Numbered from the stretch's first letter, positions 51,451-61,626 are shown. The stretch: 64,000 bases of DNA from Jannaschia pohangensis (GCF_900113875.1 NZ_FORA01000004.1:284001-348000); one strand, 5' to 3'. The notes: generated by a model from the letters alone, not told the origin. Numbers and translations: made by a program.

Positions 51451-52268
51451 GCGACCCCTACCAGGACAACCGCGGCAACAAGGACGCGTCCATCACCAAC
51501 CCGCACGGTCGCGGCACCATGAGTGCGGGCACCGCCAGCGGCGAGCGGTCGCGCACGCAGGATGCCTATCTGATCGGCGACAGCATGACCGGCGGCTACG
51601 GGCAGGGGCCCGACATCCTCCACGATTGCACCATCGCGGTGAACAAGGGCGAAATCGCGGTGATCGTCGGCCCGAACGGGGCTGGCAAATCCACCGGCAT
51701 GAAGGCTGTCTTCGGCATGCTGAACCTGCGCAAGGGCGCGGTGCGGCTGGACGGCGAGGACATAACGGCGCTGTCTCCGCAGGACCGGGTGGTCAAGGGC
51801 ATGGGCTTCGTGCCCCAGACCTCGAACATCTTCACCTCAATGACGGTCGAGGAAAATCTGGAAATGGGCGCCTTCATCCGGCGCGACGATTTCCGCAAGA
51901 CGATCGAACAGGTCTACGAGCTGTTCCCGATTCTGGGCGACAAGCGTCGGCAGGCCGCGGGCGAGCTGTCGGGCGGTCAGCGCCAGCAGGTCGCCGTGGG
52001 TCGCGCCCTGATGACGCAGCCCAAGGTCCTGATGCTCGACGAGCCGACGGCGGGGGTCAGCCCCATCGTCATGGACGAACTCTTCGACCGGATCATCGAG
52101 GTCAGCCGCACCGGCATCCCGATCCTGATGGTGGAGCAGAACGCACGTCAGGCGCTCGAGATCGCGGACAAGGGATATGTGCTGGTGCAGGGGCGAAATG
52201 CCCACACCGGCACCGGGAAAGAGTTGCTGGCGGACGACGAAGTTCGGCGCAGCTTTCTGGGGGGCTGA
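51447..52268 (+). CDS. livF: Branched-chain amino-acid ABC transporter ATP-binding protein LivF-like
   Basis: ATPase of 273 residues: Walker A GPNGAGKSTGMKA, signature LSGGQRQQVAVGRALM, Walker B VLMLDEPTAGVSP. A polar N-terminal extension of about 40 residues (SDPYQDNRGNKDAS...) precedes the usual LivF start near YLIGDSMTGGYGQG. The ATG overlapping the livG stop (ATGA) supports the long form. Confidence 0.93.
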   Translation: MSDPYQDNRGNKDASITNPHGRGTMSAGTASGERSRTQDAYLIGDSMTGGYGQGPDILHDCTIAVNKGEIAVIVGPNGAGKSTGMKAVFGMLNLRKGAVRLDGEDITALSPQDRVVKGMGFVPQTSNIFTSMTVEENLEMGAFIRRDDFRKTIEQVYELFPILGDKRRQAAGELSGGQRQQVAVGRALMTQPKVLMLDEPTAGVSPIVMDELFDRIIEVSRTGIPILMVEQNARQALEIADKGYVLVQGRNAHTGTGKELLADDEVRRSFLGG

Positions 52269-52334
52269 GCCGATGCGTTTCGTAAAACCCGCGCGCAAAT
52301 TGTCCGATCGGGCGCTCTCGAAAAAGGTAGACTG

Positions 52335-53345
52335 ATGGACTTTCTGAACGCCCTTGTGGCGCTTGCAAACTTCGTGATCGTCCCGGCTCTGGCCTACGGC
52401 AGCCAATTGGCGCTCGGTGCGCTCGGCGTGACGTTGATCTATGGCATCCTGCGGTTCTCGAACTTCGCCCATGGCGACACGATGGCCTTCGGGACGATGG
52501 CTACGATCCTTGCCACTTGGGCCATGCAATCGGCCGGGATCAGCTTTGGGGTGCTGCCGACGGCGCTTTTGGCGCTTCCCATCGGGATTGCGGCGACGGG
52601 TCTGCTGCTGCTTGGCACAGATAGGCTGGTTTATAAGTTCTACCGGGTGAAAAAGGCGAAACCAGTGATTTTCGTGATTGCCTCGCTTGGCGTGATGTTC
52701 GTGATGAACGGCATCGTCCGCTTCATCATCGGGGTCGACGATCAGCAGTTTGCCGATGGCGAGCGCTTTCTGATCACAGCCCGTGACTTCCGCACGATGA
52801 CGGGTCTGGAGGAAGGTCTGGCGATCAAGACCACGCAGGTCATCACGGTCGCCGTCGCCATCATCGTCGTCGCGATCCTGTTCTGGTTCCTCAACAAGAC
52901 GCGGACGGGCAAGTCGATGCGCGCCTATTCCGACAACGAGGATCTGGCGCTTCTGTCGGGCATCAACCCCGAGCGGGTGGTGATGTACACCTGGCTGATC
53001 GTGGGCGGTCTGGCGACGATTGCCGGCGTGCTTTACGGCCTCGACAAGAGCTTCAAGCCCTTCACCTACTTCCAGTTGCTGCTGCCGATTTTCGCGGCGG
53101 CCATCGTGGGTGGCCTGGGCAGTCCGGTCGGGGCCATCGCGGGCGGCTTCGTGATCGCCTTCGCCGAGGTGACGATCACTTATCCGCTCAAGAAACTGCT
53201 CGGCTACCTGCTGCCCGACAGCCTGGCGCCCGACGGTCTGGTTCAGCTTCTGTCGACCGACTACAAATTCGCGGTCAGCTTCGTGATCCTGATCATCGTG
53301 CTGCTGTTCCGGCCGACCGGTCTGTTCAAGGGGAAATCGGTATGA
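52335..53345 (+). CDS. livH: Branched-chain amino-acid ABC transporter permease LivH-like
   Basis: Inner-membrane permease, 336 residues with about eight helices. The mark LIYGILRFSNFAHGDTMAFG is the LivH N-terminal region; the ATPase-contact loop is around RTGKSMRAYSDNEDLALLSGIN. Follows livF by 66 bp and overlaps livM by 4 bp. Confidence 0.94.
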   Translation: MDFLNALVALANFVIVPALAYGSQLALGALGVTLIYGILRFSNFAHGDTMAFGTMATILATWAMQSAGISFGVLPTALLALPIGIAATGLLLLGTDRLVYKFYRVKKAKPVIFVIASLGVMFVMNGIVRFIIGVDDQQFADGERFLITARDFRTMTGLEEGLAIKTTQVITVAVAIIVVAILFWFLNKTRTGKSMRAYSDNEDLALLSGINPERVVMYTWLIVGGLATIAGVLYGLDKSFKPFTYFQLLLPIFAAAIVGGLGSPVGAIAGGFVIAFAEVTITYPLKKLLGYLLPDSLAPDGLVQLLSTDYKFAVSFVILIIVLLFRPTGLFKGKSV

Positions 53346-54634
53346 ACATGCGTGCAATCCTCCTCTTTACCGGCGTGGCCTTGCTGTTCGTCGGGACGGG
53401 CATCATCCAATCCTGGAACGTCTCGCTGACGATCCTTAACATGGCGCTGATCTCGGCGATCATGGCGCTTGGGGTGAACATGCAGTGGGGCTATGCCGGC
53501 CTCTTCAACGTGGGGATCATGGGCTTTGTGGCCCTGGGCGGCCTTGGTGCGGTCCTCGTCTCCATGCCTCCCAATACCGAGGCTTTGGCCGCTGGCGGCC
53601 TGCGCATCGTCGCCGGTCTGTCCCTAGGCGCGGCCACCGTGATCGGGGCGATCCTGGTGTTCCGCAAAGCGGGCAAATGGCGGGGGTGGGCCGTTGCGGC
53701 GGTGTTGTTCGTGGGCTTCTTTGCCTACCGCGCCGTCATGGACCCGGGCGTCATCGCGGTCGAGGCGGTCAACCCGGCCTCCTCGGGCAATATCGGTGGC
53801 CTCGGCCTTCCGGTCATCCTGGCCTGGCCCGTCGGCGGTCTGCTGGCGGCGGGGGCGGCCTGGATCATCGGCAAGACGGCCCTTGGTCTGCGGTCGGATT
53901 ATCTGGCCATCGCCACGCTCGGCATCGCGGAAATCGTGATCGCCATGCTCAAGAACGAAGACTGGTTGGCCCGGGGCGTCAAGAACGTCATCGGCCTGCC
54001 GCGTCCCGTGCCCTATGAGATCGACCTTCAGAACAGCCAGAGTTTCATCGAAACGGTGACCGAGTTCGGCTTCGACCCGGTGACCGCCTCGACCATCACG
54101 GTCAAGCTAGCCTATGCGGGCATCTTCGCGGTCGTCCTGATCGGGCTTTTGTGGCTGGCGCAGGCCGCGCTCGCGTCGCCCTGGGGGCGCATGATGCGCG
54201 CCATCCGCGACAACGAGGTCTCGGCCGAAGCCATGGGCAAGGACGTCACGGCCCGCCACCTTCAGATCTTCATCCTGGGCTCTGCGATCTGCGGTCTGGC
54301 CGGGGCGATGATGACCACCCTCGACGGTCAGCTGACGCCCGGCACCTATCAGCCGCTGCGCTTCACATTCCTGATCTGGGTCATGGTGATTGTGGGCGGA
54401 TCGGGGAACAACTTCGGCTCGGTTCTGGGCGGGTTCCTGATCTGGTGGCTCTGGGTTCAGGTCGAGCCGCTCGGCGCCCTCCTGATGGAGGGGATCACGG
54501 CGGGCATGGCCGATGGCACCTGGCTCAAGGGGCATCTGCTCGACTCGGTGGCGCATATGCGTCTCCTGACCATGGGCCTGATCCTGCTGCTGGTGCTGCG
54601 GTTCTCGCCCCGGGGGCTGCTCCCCGAGAAATAG
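53342..54634 (+). CDS. livM: Branched-chain amino-acid ABC transporter permease LivM-like
   Basis: Inner-membrane permease, 430 residues. NMQWGYAGLFNVGIMGFVALGG and SDYLAIATLGIAEIVIAML are typical of LivM; the contact loop reads MMRAIRDNEVSAEAMGKDV. It carries extra hydrophobic and periplasmic segments (about residues 85-160) beyond the usual core. It ends 8 bp from a convergent gene. Confidence 0.94.
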   Translation: MNMRAILLFTGVALLFVGTGIIQSWNVSLTILNMALISAIMALGVNMQWGYAGLFNVGIMGFVALGGLGAVLVSMPPNTEALAAGGLRIVAGLSLGAATVIGAILVFRKAGKWRGWAVAAVLFVGFFAYRAVMDPGVIAVEAVNPASSGNIGGLGLPVILAWPVGGLLAAGAAWIIGKTALGLRSDYLAIATLGIAEIVIAMLKNEDWLARGVKNVIGLPRPVPYEIDLQNSQSFIETVTEFGFDPVTASTITVKLAYAGIFAVVLIGLLWLAQAALASPWGRMMRAIRDNEVSAEAMGKDVTARHLQIFILGSAICGLAGAMMTTLDGQLTPGTYQPLRFTFLIWVMVIVGGSGNNFGSVLGGFLIWWLWVQVEPLGALLMEGITAGMADGTWLKGHLLDSVAHMRLLTMGLILLLVLRFSPRGLLPEK

Positions 54635-54642
54635 CGCGGGCC

Positions 54643-55017
54643 TCAGGTCAGCGTCAGAACCTCGCGTGGGCCGGATCGGCCCATGCGCCGAAACCCGCAG
54701 GCGGCCAGCGTCGTGGCCGACGCGCCGCCCGCATCGACCATCGCGAACAGCGGTCGGTCCGTGATCTGCCCCAGGCAGGTGGAACAGAACGCCCGCGACA
54801 GGCCATAGCCGCGCAGGTCGGGATGCATCCACAGACCGATCTGGCGAAGCCCCGGGAAATGCACGAATATCTGCGGCAGGCCCCGTTCATGCATCAGAAT
54901 GTGACGGGCCCCCGGATTGCGCAGATCAAAATAGGTCGCGACCTCGCGCGCCACTTCGGGATCGCCCCGCACGGCAAGGCCCAAAGCCTCTCCGGTCAGC
55001 CACTCAATCTGCGTCAT
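54643..55017 (-). CDS. GNAT-like acetyltransferase, small
   Basis: A 124-residue protein with a reduced GNAT pattern: IGLWMHPDLRGYGLSRAF resembles the acetyl-CoA-binding motif A (Q/RxxGxG/A), followed by FAMVDAGGASATTLAACGFRRMGR, a motif B-like strand-helix. The N-terminal part of a full GNAT fold is short. Last gene of the overlapping leftward group behind ispG (14-bp overlap with the gene upstream). Substrate unknown. Confidence 0.7.
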   Translation of the reverse strand: MTQIEWLTGEALGLAVRGDPEVAREVATYFDLRNPGARHILMHERGLPQIFVHFPGLRQIGLWMHPDLRGYGLSRAFCSTCLGQITDRPLFAMVDAGGASATTLAACGFRRMGRSGPREVLTLT

Positions 55018-55561
55018 CGCCTTGCTGCGCGGCCAGTTGCGCGTTCGTCGGCCCCTCGCCGGTGCGGGTCAGGAAATCGTCCCATTCCGCCTCCATCTCT
55101 GCGGGCGTGGCCCCATCGATCAGGAACCGGCGCAAGGCCCCGGTCGTCACGGTGCGGGCAAGGTCGGACATGTCGGCCAGAAGGACGATCTGGTCGATCT
55201 CGTCTTCGGGGCCGGTGACGCCGCGCCGTTGAAAATAGAGGTCGACCGAGACCGCGCAATCCGTCTTGGACGCGACATCGCGACAATACGGCAGGCCCTC
55301 GGGGTTTTCGAGCAGAAGGATGCGCGCCCCGCGACGCAGGTCGGGACGCCAGAAGTCGAGCATCACCGGCTCCCAATAGGTGACGTCCTCCGCGTCCCGC
55401 TCGGCCGCCTGAAGCGGCTGGCAGCGGGCCGCGAAATCCTCGCCCAGGGCCTCGCGCGCAAGGGCGGCCCAATAGAGCTCCAGCATCAGGAACGAAGCGT
55501 CGTTCTCCCGGAAATCCGCAAAGGGAAAGAGGCTGTGCGCCCGGAGCTCGTCCAGTGTCAT
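55004..55561 (-). CDS. Hypothetical acidic protein, 185 residues
   Basis: Acidic cytoplasmic protein (MTLDELRAHSLFPFADFREN...) with EPVMLDFWRPDLRRGARILLLEN in the centre and a C-terminal helix EAEWDDFLTRTGEGPTNAQLAAQ. No domain recognised. Its ATG overlaps the upstream stop by 4 bp and its end overlaps the GNAT-like start, so it is part of one operon. By position after a DUF4123 gene and a putative effector it could be the immunity protein; this is inference. Confidence 0.7.
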   Translation of the reverse strand: MTLDELRAHSLFPFADFRENDASFLMLELYWAALAREALGEDFAARCQPLQAAERDAEDVTYWEPVMLDFWRPDLRRGARILLLENPEGLPYCRDVASKTDCAVSVDLYFQRRGVTGPEDEIDQIVLLADMSDLARTVTTGALRRFLIDGATPAEMEAEWDDFLTRTGEGPTNAQLAAQQGDDAD

Positions 55562-56067
55562 GTGATGAAGTTCGGGGTGCAGCCATAGCTGTCCACGTCA
55601 AAGCGGTTGCTGCCGCGCGATCCGGGACGATCCCGAAAGGATTGCTGCCCGAGGAAGCCGCCCGGAGGACGGTTCCCCACCCAGGTTTGCAGGCGCACCT
55701 TGGCGTCCGCCAGCGCGCTTTTCTGGCTTCGGCTGAGCATGGCATAGGTCGCCTCGGCCAGAGCGATCCCGGCGATCGACGTGACCGGGGCCGAGGGGCT
55801 GACGATCGGGGGCGCGCCAAGGGTGGCCCCGCCACGACCGCCGATGATGGACCCCTGCGCGTGGACGCGGACGGACCACGGGCGGTTGCAGCGCCGTTCG
55901 GACGTATCGGTCTGGGTGCCCGTCGCGGGCACGGTGCGGGTCTGACTGCGCGACTGGCTCATCACATAGATGCCGCCGACCAGCGTGATGACACCCAATC
56001 CGGCATAGGCCACCCATCCCGGCGGCCCACCCGCCAGAAGCGGTGCCCCTGCGACCATCGTTCCCAT
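55558..56067 (-). CDS. Putative type VI secretion-associated effector (unknown toxin fold)
   Basis: A 169-residue protein with a hydrophobic N-terminal segment (GWVAYAGLGVITLVGGIYVMS, quoted in part as about residues 17-37), a Ser/Thr-rich linker, then a compact domain starting at CNRPWSVRVHAQGSIIGG and ending FDVDSYGCTPNFIT; two cysteines bracket the domain. Not recognised as a known toxin. It starts 1 bp after the stop of the DUF4123 adaptor gene, the usual place of the cargo effector, and is followed by overlapping small genes that could give immunity. Confidence 0.6.
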   Translation of the reverse strand: MGTMVAGAPLLAGGPPGWVAYAGLGVITLVGGIYVMSQSRSQTRTVPATGTQTDTSERRCNRPWSVRVHAQGSIIGGRGGATLGAPPIVSPSAPVTSIAGIALAEATYAMLSRSQKSALADAKVRLQTWVGNRPPGGFLGQQSFRDRPGSRGSNRFDVDSYGCTPNFIT

Positions 56068-56068
56068 G

Positions 56069-57013
56069 TCATCCCTCCTGTTGCATGCGGGCGATCATGT
56101 GGAACGCCATCGTCAGTTGCCGGGCTTTCGCTTCGGGAATCAACATTGGATTCCGCGTCGCATAGTGGAAGGCGGGCTCGGAAGTGATGTCCATTCCCGT
56201 CGCATAGATGATCGCCAGAAGTTCCGCTGTCGTTTCCGGCCTTTCGATGCCCATGGCGTCGATCCGGCGGGCATAGGCGTATCTGCGCCGCAGGGGCAGC
56301 GCGTCCATCGGCGGCACCAGGGTGGGCGACCGGTCGCGGATCAACGCCTCTGCATCCTGGCCCAACCGCAAGGCCCGCATCGCGCGCCCGGCCAGCGTCA
56401 GACGTTGCACCAGCGGCGGGTCGAGGGTCAGGCGCTTCGCCTCGCGCACGGCCTCCTGCGGGCGAAGCCGCCACCATGCCGCGCCGGTCGGATGGGGCAG
56501 GGTGATCGCCCGGATCCCGGTGCCGAAAACCGCCGCAACCAGATCGGGACGCCGCCGGAGGAACGGACGCAGCGCATGCATCGTCTCGGGCGCCCAGATC
56601 CGCAGGATCTGCTGCCGCCCGTCGTCCGTGGGTGGCAGACGGTGCAGGCGGCGCAGATGATCGCGCACCTCTGCAAGCGGTTGATCCGTCGTCAGAAACA
56701 CCGTCGCCTTGGCCGCAAGAAACCCCTGCGGACCAGGCGCGGGGCTCAGCAGGCGCTGTGTCAGATCGCTCTTGGGGTCGGCCACAAAGATCCAGGGTGC
56801 CGTGTCGCCCATTCCGTCATTTTGCGAGATGTCGAACAGGCAGAGATGCTCGGCCCCCGCTTCGGCCAAGAGTTCGCGCAGGCCGAAGACGCGCGCACCC
56901 TCGACGACTGCGATCGTTCGGGTGTTCGGTGGAAAGACGAAAGCGGCCAAGGCATCGGGCGCCGCATCTTCCGCCAGAATGTCATGGCCAATCGCCTCGG
57001 CCCCGTGGGTCAC
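56069..57013 (-). CDS. DUF4123 protein (type VI secretion effector adaptor)
   Basis: A 314-residue protein. The N-terminal 130 residues fit DUF4123: [53 protein letters not shown] and [18 protein letters not shown], the last being the family's 'fRfyDPrvl' segment. The second half is helical with basic residues ([17 protein letters not shown]). DUF4123 proteins load effectors onto VgrG in type VI secretion. The GTG start overlaps the ispG stop by 4 bp. No other T6SS structural gene is in the window. Confidence 0.78.
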   Translation of the reverse strand: MTHGAEAIGHDILAEDAAPDALAAFVFPPNTRTIAVVEGARVFGLRELLAEAGAEHLCLFDISQNDGMGDTAPWIFVADPKSDLTQRLLSPAPGPQGFLAAKATVFLTTDQPLAEVRDHLRRLHRLPPTDDGRQQILRIWAPETMHALRPFLRRRPDLVAAVFGTGIRAITLPHPTGAAWWRLRPQEAVREAKRLTLDPPLVQRLTLAGRAMRALRLGQDAEALIRDRSPTLVPPMDALPLRRRYAYARRIDAMGIERPETTAELLAIIYATGMDITSEPAFHYATRNPMLIPEAKARQLTMAFHMIARMQQEG

Positions 57014-58143
57014 TCGGCGGCCTGTGTCTCGGCTGCGGCGGTGGCATCGATCTCGGCGGCCTTCTTTTCGACCTGTTCGACGATGTGGTCGATCATCTGG
57101 TCGTTGCTCATCTTGTGGCTCTGCTTGCCCGCCAGATAGACCATCCCGGCCCCGTTCCCGCCGCCGGTAAAGCCGACATCGGTCATCAATGCCTCGCCCG
57201 GGCCGTTGACCACGCAGCCGATGATCGACAGCGACATCGGCGTCTTGATGTGCTCCAGCCGCTGCTCCAATGCCTCGACCGTGCGGATCACGTCGAACCC
57301 CTGCCGCGCACAGGACGGGCAGGAGATGATGTTCACGCCACGATGGCGCAGTCCGAGGGATTTGAGGATCTCGAACCCGACCTTCACCTCCTCGACCGGA
57401 TCGGCGGACAGGGACACGCGGATCGTGTCTCCGATCCCCATCCACAGCAGATTGCCCAGACCGATGGCCGACTTGATCGTCCCGGACGTCAGGCCCCCGG
57501 CTTCGGTGATGCCAAGGTGGATCGGTGCATCTGTCGCATCGGCCAGCCCCTGATAGGCGGCGGCGGCCAGAAAGACGTCCGACGCCTTCACCGAAATCTT
57601 GAACTCGTGGAAATCGTTGTCCTCGAGGATGCGGATGTGGTCCAGACCGCTTTCGATCATCGCCTCGGGGCAGGGTTCGCCATATTTTTCAAGCAGATGC
57701 TTTTCCAGCGATCCGGCGTTCACCCCGATCCGTATCGAGCAATTGTGGTCCCGCGCGGCCTTGATCACCTCGCGCACGCGGTCGGCAGACCCGATGTTGC
57801 CCGGATTGATCCGCAGGCACGCCGCCCCGGCCTCGGCCGCTTCGATCCCGCGTTTGTAGTGGAAATGGATGTCGGCGACGATGGGCACCGGGCTTTCGGC
57901 CACGATCTCCTTCAAGGCCTTCGACGACGCCTCGTCGGGCACAGAGATCCGCACGATGTCGGCCCCCGCATCGGCCGCGGCCTGCACCTGCGCAATCGTC
58001 CCGGCCACATCCGTGGTCAGCGTGTTGGTCATGGTCTGCACGGAAATCGGCGCGTCGCCCCCCACGGGGACGGAACCGACCATGATCTGACGGCTTTTGC
58101 GGCGATCGATCTGGCGCCAGGGACGAATGGCATGAAGCGACAT
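57010..58143 (-). CDS. ispG: 4-hydroxy-3-methylbut-2-enyl-diphosphate synthase
   Basis: MEP isoprenoid pathway: converts MEcPP to HMBPP with a [4Fe-4S] cluster. 377 residues, TIM-barrel start [18 protein letters not shown], and the cluster cysteines in [10 protein letters not shown] and [12 protein letters not shown] with the ligand glutamate nearby. Standard length with a short Ala/Glu tail. It is followed, by GTGA overlap, by a DUF4123 gene, an unusual partner. Confidence 0.97.
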   Translation of the reverse strand: MSLHAIRPWRQIDRRKSRQIMVGSVPVGGDAPISVQTMTNTLTTDVAGTIAQVQAAADAGADIVRISVPDEASSKALKEIVAESPVPIVADIHFHYKRGIEAAEAGAACLRINPGNIGSADRVREVIKAARDHNCSIRIGVNAGSLEKHLLEKYGEPCPEAMIESGLDHIRILEDNDFHEFKISVKASDVFLAAAAYQGLADATDAPIHLGITEAGGLTSGTIKSAIGLGNLLWMGIGDTIRVSLSADPVEEVKVGFEILKSLGLRHRGVNIISCPSCARQGFDVIRTVEALEQRLEHIKTPMSLSIIGCVVNGPGEALMTDVGFTGGGNGAGMVYLAGKQSHKMSNDQMIDHIVEQVEKKAAEIDATAAAETQAAE

Positions 58144-58229
58144 CGGCGGACTCTCCTGCGGTCTCAGCTGTGACAGCTAATGCCGGGACGGGGGCGGCGC
58201 AACTGCCGCCGCCCATTTGTCACATCGGA

Positions 58230-59504
58230 TCAGTCGACGAGCGGAAGGGCCGGTTCGGCGGTCAATTCGGCCACGACGCGGGCCAGGTCCGCATCGTCGT
58301 TCAGGTCGGCGACCGTGAGCGTCTCGCGCACGGACTCGGCGGTCAGCGCCACGTTGGACACGACCTGCGCGCCGGGGGCCAGCGGGCCGAACGTCTCGCC
58401 TGCGACGGCCAGATAGATCGCGCCGGAATTGCCCGTCCGCAGCGTCGAGGGCGCCTCGGACGCGGGCACTTCGTAGGTTTCGCCCGGCTCCAGGATCTTC
58501 TCGAACAGGGTGTCGCCCTCGCTCGACCGAACGCGGACCCAAGCGGAGCGGACAGCAACCAGAACCACCGAGTCCGGTCCCTGGGCCAAGACGCGGGGCG
58601 TTGCGGGCGCGTCGGAGCCGAGCGCTTCGGCAAGTGCTGCGTTCACCGAGCTGCCGATGCTGGCGGCATCCGGTCCGGCAAGGCCCGAAGGCTCCGCCGA
58701 GGCCAGCGCGCCGAAGGAGCCCGGCGAGATGCTGGCAATCGGCGCGTCCCGCGCGGTCAGGATCGGCGCATCCAGCGCCTGCGGACGATAGAGTCGGGCC
58801 AGCGCATCCTGCGTCGGCGCCTCGATCCCGTTGTCGTCGGGCGCGGCCAGCTGTATCCCGGTCGGGGCCAGCGGGTCGAGTTCCGCAATGAGTTCAGGGG
58901 CTTGTTCCACCGGCGCGACCTGAACCCGCTGCACTTCCTGCACGATGGTCCAGCCGCCGTAGCCAAGACCGGCCACCAGCGCGACCAGCACGGCGAGGGA
59001 GCCGAGCGCGCCCGGTTCGAACCCGGCAAAGACGGGCGTGGCCTTGTTAGCGAAGGGGTTGCCGCTCAGGATCGGGTCGACTGGCACGGCGGTTTTCTTG
59101 GCGCGGGCCTTTGCGACGGCGGTGCGCGGGGCCGGAGCCAGGTCGAAAATCGCCTGACGGCGCGACACTTCGGATTCCATCGGCTTGAGGGCCTGGAACC
59201 CGCCAAATCCGGATTCTTCGCAGAAGCGGGCGAAAACGATTTCGGGATCGAGGTCGAGATAACGCGCATAGCTGCGCACGTATCCGGCGACGAAACTGAG
59301 CGAATCGAACGCGGTCAGATCGGCATTCTCGATGGCGGCGATATAGCTTGCCTTGATGCGCAGCTCTCGCTGCACATCCATGAGCGATTTGCCGAGAGTC
59401 GCACGTTCACCGCGCATCTCGTCGCCCAGACGCATCTCGAAACTGTCATACCCCCGCGCAGGAGTCTGAGCCTTGGAAAGGAACTTCGATTTCCGGCCGA
59501 ACAT
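58230..59504 (-). CDS. rodZ: RodZ-like helix-turn-helix membrane protein
   Basis: A 424-residue protein. Residues about 22-100 are a RodZ-type HTH (LGDEMRGERATLGKSLMDVQ, ASYIAAIENADLTAFDS, GYVRSYARYLDLDP), then a Pro/Ala linker, one transmembrane helix (about 172-192: GSLAVLVALVAGLGYGGW), then a periplasmic part with a DUF4115 domain (VRSAWVRVRSSEGDTLFEKILEPGETYEVP). RodZ links MreB to the cell-shape machinery. It lies upstream of ispG, a neighbourhood kept in many proteobacteria. Confidence 0.9.
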   Translation of the reverse strand: MFGRKSKFLSKAQTPARGYDSFEMRLGDEMRGERATLGKSLMDVQRELRIKASYIAAIENADLTAFDSLSFVAGYVRSYARYLDLDPEIVFARFCEESGFGGFQALKPMESEVSRRQAIFDLAPAPRTAVAKARAKKTAVPVDPILSGNPFANKATPVFAGFEPGALGSLAVLVALVAGLGYGGWTIVQEVQRVQVAPVEQAPELIAELDPLAPTGIQLAAPDDNGIEAPTQDALARLYRPQALDAPILTARDAPIASISPGSFGALASAEPSGLAGPDAASIGSSVNAALAEALGSDAPATPRVLAQGPDSVVLVAVRSAWVRVRSSEGDTLFEKILEPGETYEVPASEAPSTLRTGNSGAIYLAVAGETFGPLAPGAQVVSNVALTAESVRETLTVADLNDDADLARVVAELTAEPALPLVD

Positions 59505-59640
59505 GGGCCTGCCCCGCAAATTGTGGACGCGCCTCTTTGACTGTGCGCGTTTCCGCCTATGGAATGGACCCCGACTCCCCATCGGATTCCTACTGCTAGC
59601 CCTAGACTAGCAGAATTTCAGGCACAATGCACGTCAAGCT

Positions 59641-60867
59641 TCATCCAACGGCTTTGGCACGATTCAGCGCACAATGAGACCACAGGTTGTCCATCGCGTG
59701 GATCAATCCGTCGATCATCCTGGGGCTGTGCACCGGCGAGGGCGTGAAGCGCAGGCGTTCCGTGCCGCGCGGAACGGTCGGAAAATTGATCGGCTGCACG
59801 TAAATGCCATGATCCGACAGCAGCCGGTCCGAGATCATCTTGCATTTCACCGGGTCGCCCACATGAACCGGCACGATGTGACTGCCGTGGTCGATGATCG
59901 GCAACCCGAGCCCGCGAAGCCGCAGTTTCAGGACGGCGGCGCGTTCCTGATGCAGGTCGCGCAATGCCTGATCAGTCTTCAGATGCCGCACGCTGGCGGC
60001 GGCACCCGCCGCAATCGACGGAGTGAGCGACGTGGTGAAGATGAACCCCGGCGCATAGGACCGGACCGCGTCGCACATCTTGGCCGAGGCCGCGATATAT
60101 CCGCCCATCACGCCGTAAGCCTTGGCCAGCGTGCCGTTGATGATGTCGATCCGGTGCATCAGCCCGTCCCGCTCGGCGACGCCCGCGCCGCGACGGCCGT
60201 ACATCCCGACCGCATGCACCTCGTCGATATAGGTCAGCGCGCCGAATTCCTCGGCCAGGTCGCAAATCGCGGCAATTGGGCCGAAATCGCCGTCCATCGA
60301 ATAGATCGATTCGAAGGCGATCAGCTTGGGGGCCGCCGGATCATCCGCCGCCAGCAATTCGCGCAGATGCGCCACATCGTTGTGCCGGAAGACCCGCTTG
60401 GCCCCACCGTTGCGGCGCACCCCCTCGATCATCGAGGCGTGGTTGAGCGCGTCGGAATAGATGATCAGACCCGGAAACAGCTTGGGCAAGGTGCTCAGCG
60501 TCGCGTCATTGGCGATATAGGCGGAGGTGAAGACAAGCGCCGCCTCCTTGCCGTGCAGGTCGGCCAATTCCGCCTCCAGCGCCTTGTGATAGACCGTCGT
60601 CCCCGAAATATTGCGCGTGCCGCCCGATCCGGCGCCGGTGGCGTCAAGCGCCTCGTGCATTGCGGCCAGGACGACAGGCTGCTGCCCCATCCCGAGGTAA
60701 TCGTTGCCGCACCAGACGGTGATGTCCTTTTCGGATCCGTCTGGGCGCGTCCAGACGGCATGCGGGAACTGACCGCGGCGACGCTCGATGTCGATGAAGG
60801 TCCGGTAGCGTCCTTCGTCGTGAAGCGCCTGAAGCGCCCTGTCCAGGCCTGCCGCGTAATCCGTCAT
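59641..60867 (-). CDS. hemA: 5-aminolevulinate synthase
   Basis: Condenses glycine and succinyl-CoA to 5-aminolevulinate, first step of the Shemin (C4) tetrapyrrole pathway of alphaproteobacteria. 408 residues; PLP lysine in [13 protein letters not shown] (near 248), [24 protein letters not shown] and [12 protein letters not shown] are conserved. The ATG at 60867 gives the usual N-terminus ([15 protein letters not shown]). An FNR-type box lies 82 bp upstream, as expected for oxygen-regulated hemA. Confidence 0.97.
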   Translation of the reverse strand: MTDYAAGLDRALQALHDEGRYRTFIDIERRRGQFPHAVWTRPDGSEKDITVWCGNDYLGMGQQPVVLAAMHEALDATGAGSGGTRNISGTTVYHKALEAELADLHGKEAALVFTSAYIANDATLSTLPKLFPGLIIYSDALNHASMIEGVRRNGGAKRVFRHNDVAHLRELLAADDPAAPKLIAFESIYSMDGDFGPIAAICDLAEEFGALTYIDEVHAVGMYGRRGAGVAERDGLMHRIDIINGTLAKAYGVMGGYIAASAKMCDAVRSYAPGFIFTTSLTPSIAAGAAASVRHLKTDQALRDLHQERAAVLKLRLRGLGLPIIDHGSHIVPVHVGDPVKCKMISDRLLSDHGIYVQPINFPTVPRGTERLRFTPSPVHSPRMIDGLIHAMDNLWSHCALNRAKAVG

Positions 60868-60948
60868 CTTGTCACTTTCTTCATCGTTCCGGGTCGTCGG
60901 CGTCCTGTCACCTGTCCGGTTTTTGAGCACATAGGTCTGTGGCCTGCA

Positions 60949-60962
60949 TTGATCCAGATCAC
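60949..60962. promoter_or_regulatory. FNR/FnrL-type box upstream of hemA
   Basis: TTGATCCAGATCAC matches the TTGAT-N4-ATCAA consensus in nine of ten fixed positions and lies 82 bp before the hemA ATG. Established knowledge: FnrL activates hemA at low oxygen in Rhodobacter. Confidence 0.7.
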
Positions 60963-60979
60963 AGATTGTCGCGCAATTC

Positions 60980-61555
60980 CTACTGCGCGACGGCCACTTC
61001 ACAATCGCGCGCGCCTTTCGCGGCGCAGGCGGCCACCGCAGCGGCCCGCCCGTTTCCAAGACCCCAGGCCCCCGTCGTGGGCGAGATGGCCAGGGCGGCC
61101 TCGCGGCCCGCCCGTCCGAAATCGCGGCCGTCGACCGCCTTGGTCGCCGCCTGGCTGAGCGTCAGGGCGCGACCCGTCTGATACTGGCGCGGCAGAATCT
61201 CGGCGATGATGACGCAGGCGGGGCCACCGGCACGGGCTGCGTTGCAGCCCTCTACGGCAGCGGCGCGGGCGGCTTCGATGGTGTGATAGTTGAACGCCCC
61301 GCGCGTCGCCTCGGATTGCAGGCCCTCGGACGGCGCGGCGGCCATGGCCCCATAGTAGTCAAGCTGCGCGACCTTGGGCATCTGGCCAAGGGTGGCGATA
61401 TCGGCCTGGCTCAGGAACGGCTGCGCGACGATCTGCACCGTGGCCCCGCGCGTCCCGAACAGCAGGCGCTTGGCGGCGCTTTGGTCGGGAACCTGCTGCG
61501 CCAATGTGGGCATACTGGTCAGCATCAAGGCAATGAGGGCGGAACGGATCATCAC
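60980..61555 (-). CDS. Secreted protein of unknown function, 191 residues
   Basis: Signal peptide [20 protein letters not shown], then a mature domain with [23 protein letters not shown] and [17 protein letters not shown] at the C-terminus. Four cysteines ([26 protein letters not shown]) may form two disulfides. The repeated pattern AAAVEGCN... recalls small DUF4189/SEL-like stress proteins, but I do not assign it. It lies upstream of hemA on the same strand, 112 bp away. Confidence 0.72.
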   Translation of the reverse strand: MMIRSALIALMLTSMPTLAQQVPDQSAAKRLLFGTRGATVQIVAQPFLSQADIATLGQMPKVAQLDYYGAMAAAPSEGLQSEATRGAFNYHTIEAARAAAVEGCNAARAGGPACVIIAEILPRQYQTGRALTLSQAATKAVDGRDFGRAGREAALAISPTTGAWGLGNGRAAAVAACAAKGARDCEVAVAQ

Positions 61556-61626
61556 GGAACTCCGGCTGGCAGGACGGTTGCGTGCCTCTATAAGGCATCC
61601 CGCCCCAAGTCAAAGTCCGGAATTCC

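Noticed and set aside
56069..57445. A longer form of the DUF4123 protein extending into ispG
   Set aside because: The first 144 codons are an alternative frame of ispG; the GTG at 57013 overlapping the ispG stop gives the expected length.
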